The translations under genes were made by a program, and so were the position numbers. Positions 30,922 to 36,998 of a stretch of DNA of 39,953 nt are shown here, in pieces. Source of the DNA: Bacteroidales bacterium. Lineage in GTDB: Bacteria; Bacteroidota; Bacteroidia; Bacteroidales; F082. Below the pieces are notes generated by a model. The model made no database searches. It saw only the letters and a list, made by a program, of their open reading frames with translations, and was not told the origin of the DNA. The stretch lies in NCBI GenBank assembly GCA_017466405.1, contig JAFTUF010000015.1:1-39953 (forward strand), written 5' to 3'. Numbering within the stretch: the stretch's first letter is position 1; each line of letters opens with the position of its first letter.

Positions 30922-31944
30922 TTATAACATGTTAGATTTATAACTCTTGATCATCTTAGGTAAAATATCCATAGCGTCGCCTATGATAGTGTAATCGGCG
31001 ATGCTGTTGATAGGAGCGTTAGGATCGGTGTTGATGGAGATAATCATTGAAGATTGATCCATGCCAGCGCGATGTTGAACAGCTCCAGAGATACCGCAAG
31101 CGATATATAATTTAGGACGAACGGTGATACCTGTCTGACCTATTTGTCTTTCGTTTTCAGCGAAACCAGCATCAACGGCAGCGCGTGTTGCTCCTACTTC
31201 ACCGCCGATAACGTCGGCTAACTCGTGAAGGAGAGCGAAGTTTTCTTTTGAGCCCATACCATAGCCACCTGCTACGATAATAGGAGCGCCTTTGATGTTA
31301 ACCTTCTGAGCTTCAATTTGACGGCTTATTATCTCTATACAGAAATCGCTGTCGCTGATATAATTCTCGGCTTTAAGGTTATGTAATTCGCCTTTATGAT
31401 TATTGTTGTATATTTCTTTTTTCATGACGCCTTCGCGTACTGTAGCCATCTGAGGTCTTGTCTCAGGAGAGACGATGGTAGCGATGATGTTGCCACCGAA
31501 AGCAGGACGGATTTGATAAAGGATGTTTTCATATACTCTGCCTGTTTTAACATCGGTGTGGTTGCCAATTTCGAGGCTTGTACAATCGGCGGTGAGACCG
31601 CAGCGTAGATAAGAAGCAATGCGTGGACCTAAGTCACGACCTACTGCTGTAGCTCCGAAAAGAACAATATCCGGTGTCTCTTCTTGAATCAATTTTGTGA
31701 TAGTACTGAAATAAGGAAGGGTTTGATAGAATGATAAACGGGGGTCGTTTACATAAAAAATAGAATCGACACCGTATGGATATAATTGTTCTTCTATATT
31801 TTTCAAATCGTTTCCTATGACGATAGCATCGAGACGTGAGCCAAGCTTGTCGGCGAGCTTGCGAGCCTTAGAGCAAAGCTCCAAACTCACCTCAGCTATC
31901 TGTTGCTCTTCTGTTATCTCACAGAATACTAATATGTTGTTCAT
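30922..31944 (-). CDS. etfA: Electron transfer flavoprotein, alpha subunit
   Basis: 340 residues. The FAD-binding C-terminal domain is clear: GGYGMGSKENF at 226-236, GATRAAVDAGF at 251-261, QIGQTG at 267-272, ACGISGAVQH at 282-291, and SINTDPNAPI at 303-312. With EtfB it forms the heterodimer that serves the adjacent dehydrogenase. Split from etfB by the acpP gene, an unusual arrangement. Whether it is an electron-bifurcating ETF cannot be decided by eye. Confidence 0.95.
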   Translation of the reverse strand: MNNILVFCEITEEQQIAEVSLELCSKARKLADKLGSRLDAIVIGNDLKNIEEQLYPYGVDSIFYVNDPRLSFYQTLPYFSTITKLIQEETPDIVLFGATAVGRDLGPRIASYLRCGLTADCTSLEIGNHTDVKTGRVYENILYQIRPAFGGNIIATIVSPETRPQMATVREGVMKKEIYNNNHKGELHNLKAENYISDSDFCIEIISRQIEAQKVNIKGAPIIVAGGYGMGSKENFALLHELADVIGGEVGATRAAVDAGFAENERQIGQTGITVRPKLYIACGISGAVQHRAGMDQSSMIISINTDPNAPINSIADYTIIGDAMDILPKMIKSYKSNML

Positions 31945-31964
31945 ACTTCAAATTTTAAGTGTTA

Positions 31965-32204
31965 TTATTTGTTTTTTACAGCTTCTTCAACGAAAGCAAC
32001 AGCTTCACCAACTGTAGAGATTTTTTCAGCTTGGTTGTCAGGGATATTGATTTCGAATTCTCTTTCAAAATCCATGATGAGTTCTACAGTGTCTAATGAG
32101 TCAGCACCGAGGTCGTTTGTAAAACTTGCGCTATCAACTACTGTTTCGCGTTCAACACCCAATTTATTTACTATAATGTCTATAACTTTTTCTCTTGTTT
32201 CCAT
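31965..32204 (-). CDS. acpP: Acyl carrier protein
   Basis: 79 residues, acidic, with the phosphopantetheine site Ser36 in [10 protein letters not shown], at the same position as in E. coli ACP. It carries the growing acyl chain. The gene stands between etfB and etfA (20-base gaps on both sides), which ties the ACP to the flavin enzymes as well as to the condensing enzymes. Confidence 0.97.
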   Translation of the reverse strand: METREKVIDIIVNKLGVERETVVDSASFTNDLGADSLDTVELIMDFEREFEINIPDNQAEKISTVGEAVAFVEEAVKNK

Positions 32205-32224
32205 AATAATTTTTTTTTGAATGA

Positions 32225-33112
32225 TTAGATAATGTGAGCTGAGATGAGCTCTTTCATAAGTTCGTTAATTTCGCTTTCGCTATTGCTTATTTTTTTGTTT
32301 TCTTTGCTTGTAAGAACAACATTTTCTATTGATTTCACTTTAGTAGGAGAGCCTGTGAGACCCAATCTTTCGTAGTCGGGATTGATGTCGTCGGCGTTCC
32401 ATTCTTCTATTTTGAGGAAAGGTTTCTTTGCCCAGAGAGCTTCCATGTCTAAGTTTTTCTCCTTAGCTTCGGATGCCGAGCAAGCCTTTTTATTTAATAT
32501 GAGGCGTTCTGCGTGGCGAGGACGGCAGTCGTTGGCGTTGCCGTGTACTGTTACCAAAACAGGGAATGTAGCCTTCACTGTTTCGACACCTCTGTCGAGA
32601 CGTCTCTTTATAACTATTTCTTTTTCTGTCATAGAGACGAGTTCTTCTGCGTAAGTCACTTGAGGTATTTCAAGTTTCTCTGCTACTTGAGGACCTACCT
32701 GAGCGGTGTCGCCGTCGATGGCTTGACGTCCAGAGAACACTATATCTACTTTACCTAATTTCTTTACTGCTGCCGACAAGGCGTATGATGTTGCCAAGGT
32801 GTCGGAACCTGCGAATCTTCTGTCGCTCACTACGAAACCGTTGTCGGCTCCGCGGAATAATGATTCGCGTATGATGTCTGCTGCGCGTGATGGTCCCATT
32901 GTGATGATGGTGACCTTAGCTGGCATGATGTCTTTGAGAGCGTCTTTGCAAGCGAGAGCCATTTCCAAAGCCTTCAAATCGTCAGGGTTGAAGATTGCAG
33001 GCAAAGCAGCGCGGTTGATGGTGCCGTCTTCTTTCATGGCGTCTTTGCCGACGTTGTGTGTGTCGGGAACTTGTTTTGCCAACACCACTATTTGAAATTC
33101 CTTATTATTCAT
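32225..33112 (-). CDS. etfB: Electron transfer flavoprotein, beta subunit
   Basis: 295 residues. Typical features: [13 protein letters not shown] at 9-21, [13 protein letters not shown] at 41-53, and [14 protein letters not shown] at 128-141. The GDTAQVGP form is found in the FixA/anaerobic ETF group, unlike mitochondrial-type ETF. It overlaps fabZ by 8 bases, so translation is coupled. Confidence 0.95.
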   Translation of the reverse strand: MNNKEFQIVVLAKQVPDTHNVGKDAMKEDGTINRAALPAIFNPDDLKALEMALACKDALKDIMPAKVTIITMGPSRAADIIRESLFRGADNGFVVSDRRFAGSDTLATSYALSAAVKKLGKVDIVFSGRQAIDGDTAQVGPQVAEKLEIPQVTYAEELVSMTEKEIVIKRRLDRGVETVKATFPVLVTVHGNANDCRPRHAERLILNKKACSASEAKEKNLDMEALWAKKPFLKIEEWNADDINPDYERLGLTGSPTKVKSIENVVLTSKENKKISNSESEINELMKELISAHII

Positions 33113-33539
33113 CTTTTTTTCTTGTGTCTTCGATTAATGCAAATGATAAACTTCCTTTAGCAGCGAGACGACCTCCTACGGTAGCCTTAGCTTCGCAGAA
33201 ATACATATTTGCTCTTTTTGATGTTAATGATGCTTCTACTTCTATAGTGTCGCCTGGCACGACTTGTGATTTAAAACGAACATTGTCGATGCCGGTGTAG
33301 AGTGTTATCTTGCCGACTAAGTCGTCGAGCATGAGAAGAGCACATGACTGTGCCATGATTTCACATAAGATAACGCCTGGTACTGTAGGCTGTCCTGGGA
33401 AATGTCCTTTTAAGAAAAATTCTTCTCCTGTGACATGATATTTTGAATGAGCTACTTTGTTCTCATCAATGTCTATTTCATCTACAAGCAACATAGGCTC
33501 GCGATGAGGCAGATAATGTTTTAATTCTTCTTTTGTCAT
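33105..33539 (-). CDS. fabZ: 3-hydroxyacyl-ACP dehydratase
   Basis: Hot-dog-fold dehydratase, 144 residues from the ATG at 33539 (upstream codons in the open frame are not conserved). Catalytic His46 and Glu60 in GHFPGQPTVPGVILCE have the spacing of E. coli FabZ (His54/Glu68). It makes trans-2-enoyl-ACP, the substrate an enoyl reductase would use next. Gap to fabF is 11 bases; overlaps etfB by 8. Confidence 0.96.
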   Translation of the reverse strand: MTKEELKHYLPHREPMLLVDEIDIDENKVAHSKYHVTGEEFFLKGHFPGQPTVPGVILCEIMAQSCALLMLDDLVGKITLYTGIDNVRFKSQVVPGDTIEVEASLTSKRANMYFCEAKATVGGRLAAKGSLSFALIEDTRKKDE

Positions 33540-33550
33540 CTTCAATAAAT

Positions 33551-34780
33551 TTAAATTTTTCTTAATGCTATACATGAGTTGTGACCTCCGAATCCTAATG
33601 ATTCTGAAATAGCGATGGTGAGGTCAACTTTCTTAGCTGTGTTTGCTGTGTAATCTAAGTCACAAACTGGATCAGGGTCGTTGAGATTTATAGTAGGAGG
33701 TACTATTCCGTGATATAAAGCGAGGGCTGCTGCTATCACTTCAACGCCGCCTGCTGCTCCGAGGAGGTGGCCTGTCATCGACTTGGTGGAGTTGAGATAT
33801 GCCTTGCGAGCGTTTTCTTCTCCGAGAGCCAACTTGATGGCTGCTGTCTCTGAGCTGTCGTTGAGCGGTGTTCCTGTTCCGTGTGTGTTTATATGAAGCA
33901 CGTCGTTTTCGTTATATTTAGCTTCGTCTAAAGCCATCTTGATAGCGCGTGCTGCTTGTTTTCCTTCTGGGTGTGGTGCTGTGACGTGGTGAGCGTCGCA
34001 GGTGTTGCCATAACCGCAAACTTCTGCGTAAATCTTAGCGCCGCGTGCCTTTGCGTGTTCGTATTCTTCCAAGAGAACGATGCCGGCACCTTCTCCGAGT
34101 ACGAAACCTGCACGACGTTTGTCGAATGGCAATGATGCTTGTTTTGGATCTTCAGCACGGGTGAGAGCCTTGCAGTTGGCAAAACCAGCGATGCTGATAG
34201 GGTTGACAGCAGCCTCACTGCCGCCGGCTATGATAGCATCGGCATAACCGTGCTTAATGGCGCGATAAGCTTCACCAATGGAGTGTGTTCCTGTGGCACA
34301 TGCTGTTACGATAGGTACACAAACGCCGCATGCATTGTGACGTATCGCTATATTTCCAGCAGCGATGTTGGAAATCATGCTTGGAATGAGAAGAGGGGAG
34401 ACCCATTTAGCTCCTTGTTCTTTCCATTTGACAATCTCTCTCAAGATAGTGTCGAAACCGCCTTCACCTGAGCCTACGAAAACGCCGAGACGTTCTGGAT
34501 CGAAGCAGCCTTCGTTTCCTTTCATAGCTTCAATAGATGCTGCCATGGCATAAATAGCAAATAAATCGTTGCGTCTTGCAAAAGCAGCGTCAACGCCATG
34601 TTGAAGCGGATCGAAATCTTTTACTTCAGCAGCGATCTTCACTGGAAGATCCGATGTGTCTATTCTTGTGATATAATCGATGCCGCAAACTCCATTGACT
34701 AAATTGTTCCATAAAGTTTCAACATCATTTCCAAGTGGGGTGATGGCACCCATGCCTGTTATAACTACTCTTTTTTCCAT
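33551..34780 (-). CDS. fabF: 3-oxoacyl-ACP synthase II
   Basis: Condensing enzyme for chain elongation, 409 residues. Triad: Cys161 in TACATGTHS, His300 in NTHGTGTPLND, His338 in SMTGHLLGAAG. Starts MEKRVVITGMGAITPLG. Four bases after fabH in one operon. No sign of a chain-length-factor partner, so it is a complete elongating KS. Confidence 0.97.
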   Translation of the reverse strand: MEKRVVITGMGAITPLGNDVETLWNNLVNGVCGIDYITRIDTSDLPVKIAAEVKDFDPLQHGVDAAFARRNDLFAIYAMAASIEAMKGNEGCFDPERLGVFVGSGEGGFDTILREIVKWKEQGAKWVSPLLIPSMISNIAAGNIAIRHNACGVCVPIVTACATGTHSIGEAYRAIKHGYADAIIAGGSEAAVNPISIAGFANCKALTRAEDPKQASLPFDKRRAGFVLGEGAGIVLLEEYEHAKARGAKIYAEVCGYGNTCDAHHVTAPHPEGKQAARAIKMALDEAKYNENDVLHINTHGTGTPLNDSSETAAIKLALGEENARKAYLNSTKSMTGHLLGAAGGVEVIAAALALYHGIVPPTINLNDPDPVCDLDYTANTAKKVDLTIAISESLGFGGHNSCIALRKI

Positions 34781-34784
34781 ATTA

Positions 34785-35732
34785 TTACCATTCTAAAATA
34801 CATGCTCCGGAAACAAAGCCTGAACCGAAAGCACTCATTACTATTAAATCGCCTCTCTTTAATCTGCCTTCTTTGTTTGACTCGTCAAGAAGTATTGGAA
34901 GACTTGCCGATGATGTGTTGCCATATTTTTCAATATTCAATGGGAACTTCTCATCAGGTTGTTTCAAATATTCCTTGATGTTATTGATGATTCTAAGATT
35001 GGCTTGATGTATAAGATAATGTTTTATCTCATCAGGCTTGATTCCTGTCTGATTCATGACATGACTGATGTCTCTTATAGCAGCGCGTGTGGCGAACTTG
35101 AAGACATCTTGTCCGTGCATTACCAAAGGAAGGTTGCTGTTAGGTTTCGTGTTGTATGGAGAATACTGTAATTCGTGTTTTTGGTAGAGTCTGTCCCAGT
35201 TGCATGAAGCCGACATCTTTGTTGCTTTGATATTGTCGCCTTCTGTCAATACTACTGCTCCTGCTCCATCGCCGAATAATACGCTTGCTGTGCGATCGTG
35301 CCAGTTGACCATGCGTGAAGGCTCTTCGGCACATACTACGAGTATGTTTTTGTATTTGCCACTTCTGTAAAATGACTCTGCTATTTCAAGTGCATAGATA
35401 AATCCGACGCAGGCTCCGTTAAGGTCGAAGCATGGACATGTGGCTCCGATGGCGCCTTGTATAATACAGCTCATCGCTGGACAGATATACTCGTTGACAA
35501 CATTAGCACATATAATATAATCCAAGTCTTTCGCGTCCATGTTGGCATCGGCTAAAGCTTTCTTGGCAGCATCTATAGCTAAGTCTTCTAAGTTTTCTGA
35601 AGAGATGACACGTCTCTCTTTTATTCCAGTTCTCGATGTAATCCATTCGTCGCTTGTGTCGAGAATCTGCGACAGCATATCGTTGGTAACGACCAATGAT
35701 GGGTGAGAACGTCCTGTTCCGATAATTTTCAT
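34785..35732 (-). CDS. fabH: 3-oxoacyl-ACP synthase III
   Basis: Initiating condensing enzyme (acyl-CoA plus malonyl-ACP), 315 residues. Triad: Cys108 in NGACVGF, His242 in LIHQANLRI, Asn272 in YGNTSSAS; TSDEWITSRTGIKER at 26-40 is typical. First gene of the eight-gene operon fabH-fabF-fabZ-etfB-acpP-etfA-acd-fabG. Its primer specificity (acetyl, branched or other) is not readable by eye. Confidence 0.96.
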   Translation of the reverse strand: MKIIGTGRSHPSLVVTNDMLSQILDTSDEWITSRTGIKERRVISSENLEDLAIDAAKKALADANMDAKDLDYIICANVVNEYICPAMSCIIQGAIGATCPCFDLNGACVGFIYALEIAESFYRSGKYKNILVVCAEEPSRMVNWHDRTASVLFGDGAGAVVLTEGDNIKATKMSASCNWDRLYQKHELQYSPYNTKPNSNLPLVMHGQDVFKFATRAAIRDISHVMNQTGIKPDEIKHYLIHQANLRIINNIKEYLKQPDEKFPLNIEKYGNTSSASLPILLDESNKEGRLKRGDLIVMSAFGSGFVSGACILEW

Positions 35733-35760
35733 TGTTTACAATTATAAAAAAATTTATGTG

Positions 35761-35768
35761 CAAAAGTA
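35761..35768 (-). promoter_or_regulatory. -7 box of the fab/etf operon
   Basis: Minus-strand TACTTTTG followed by CAC, 28 bases before the fabH ATG. No clear TTG at -33. Confidence 0.55.
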
Positions 35769-35873
35769 CATCCAAAAAAAACATCCTAACTAAAAAAGTG
35801 GCATTTCAGATATGAAACTTTACATTTTAGATGAAAATGTGGTGAAATTTCAAAATGTGGGGCGAAATTTTCG

Positions 35874-35881
35874 TAAATTTG
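35874..35881 (+). promoter_or_regulatory. -7 box of the LytTR regulator gene
   Basis: TAAATTTG followed by CAAC, 32 bases before the ATG at 35914. About 105 bases separate it from the divergent fab/etf -7 box. Confidence 0.55.
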
Positions 35882-35913
35882 CAACCTAATAACAAAAGAA
35901 ATAGATTTTTTTA

Positions 35914-36807
35914 ATGAAAAAACGGAAAAAAAATAATTTTGCTGCCAGTCTCTTGGAACCAGGAAATATAGTCTCAGGTCTTACTTTTTCTGTTTTGTAT
36001 GCCCTGGTTTTTCTCGTGATATACTCGCCTTATTCTGAAACGGCATGGTTTGGTGTAGCCAAATCTGAAAGTTTTCTTCTCACAACAACATTCGTAGTAG
36101 TTTCAGTTCTGCTTCTTATCATAAGTAGGACAATAATGTATTTCGTTTCAAAAAAAATACTGAAGATGAATTATCTGAAGTATTCGATATGGTTCCTATC
36201 AGAGATTATATTAATAGGTGTATTCCACGCTATACTCTCTATAGTTTTTGTGAAGATGGATGATTATTCAGAATCATTCCTTATAACGAAAAGTATCCTA
36301 ATAACATTGTTGGCTTTAGGCGTCCCATACGTAATAACAACAATGTGGTCGATAATAAAAGAAATGCGTAATACTCTGCTTGTTACAGATTCAAATGCTG
36401 TCGCTTCTGATGGTGAAGCAATAGCTCAAAATATTGATATTATCAATATTGCCGATAATAAAGGCGTGCTGAAGTTATCTGTAAAATTGGATAATCTGTA
36501 TTATATCAAGGCAGAAGATAATTACACCATAATATATTATACCCGCAATGGAATGTTGTATCGCTATATGATTAGATGTAAGATTCAAACTATTGAAGAT
36601 AATTTTAAGAACACTCCATTGATGCGTTGTCATAGGACATATATTGTTAATTCTCAGAAAATAAAAGTTTTACGTCATGAGAGCGATGGCTTTTATATCG
36701 ATCTCGATTTTGAAGGAATTGATCCAATCCCAGTTTCTAAAACTTATACAAATGCTGTAGTTGCGCGCTTCTCTGGTGACAATTCTCAGTTCAAGAAAGA
36801 AGTTTGA
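35914..36807 (+). CDS. Membrane-anchored LytTR DNA-binding regulator
   Basis: 297 residues. Four predicted membrane helices at about 19-38, 54-71, 91-113 and 122-145, a short linker, then a LytTR DNA-binding domain (about 185-286) with YYIKAEDNYTIIYY, MRCHRTYIVN and PVSKTY. There is no receiver or kinase domain, so it probably senses a membrane or lipid-related signal directly through its membrane part. It is divergent from the fab/etf operon, which makes that operon a natural candidate target; the adhesin-like gene downstream is separated by a terminator. Confidence 0.9.
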   Translation: MKKRKKNNFAASLLEPGNIVSGLTFSVLYALVFLVIYSPYSETAWFGVAKSESFLLTTTFVVVSVLLLIISRTIMYFVSKKILKMNYLKYSIWFLSEIILIGVFHAILSIVFVKMDDYSESFLITKSILITLLALGVPYVITTMWSIIKEMRNTLLVTDSNAVASDGEAIAQNIDIINIADNKGVLKLSVKLDNLYYIKAEDNYTIIYYTRNGMLYRYMIRCKIQTIEDNFKNTPLMRCHRTYIVNSQKIKVLRHESDGFYIDLDFEGIDPIPVSKTYTNAVVARFSGDNSQFKKEV

Positions 36808-36842
36808 TATTATTCGTAGAAAATTTTACCATAATAATAAAA

Positions 36843-36870
36843 AACAACGAAACTTTTCGTTGTTTTTTTT
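36843..36870 (+). terminator. Terminator of the LytTR regulator gene
   Basis: AACAACGAAA / TTTCGTTGTT hairpin followed by a run of T, 35 bases after the stop codon. Confidence 0.85.
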
Positions 36871-36917
36871 GTTTATAAAACAGATGGTAAAAAATTTACA
36901 AAAAAATTATATAATTC

Positions 36918-36948
36918 TTGTGAATATGTAAATTATTGATTATATTTG
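36918..36948 (+). promoter_or_regulatory. Promoter of the adhesin-like gene (-33/-7)
   Basis: TTG at 36918-36920, exactly 20 bases, TATATTTG at 36941-36948; a full match to the Bacteroidota layout. The leader is about 44 bases. Confidence 0.72.
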
Positions 36949-36998
36949 ACCCCCTCAAAATGGAAGTAAAAACACATTATTAACCAAATTTTCGTATT

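Noticed and set aside
28366-35732. Aryl-polyene or polyketide cluster
   Set aside because: No chain-length factor, ammonia lyase, acyltransferase or thioesterase genes are present; FabF and FabH have complete ordinary triads.
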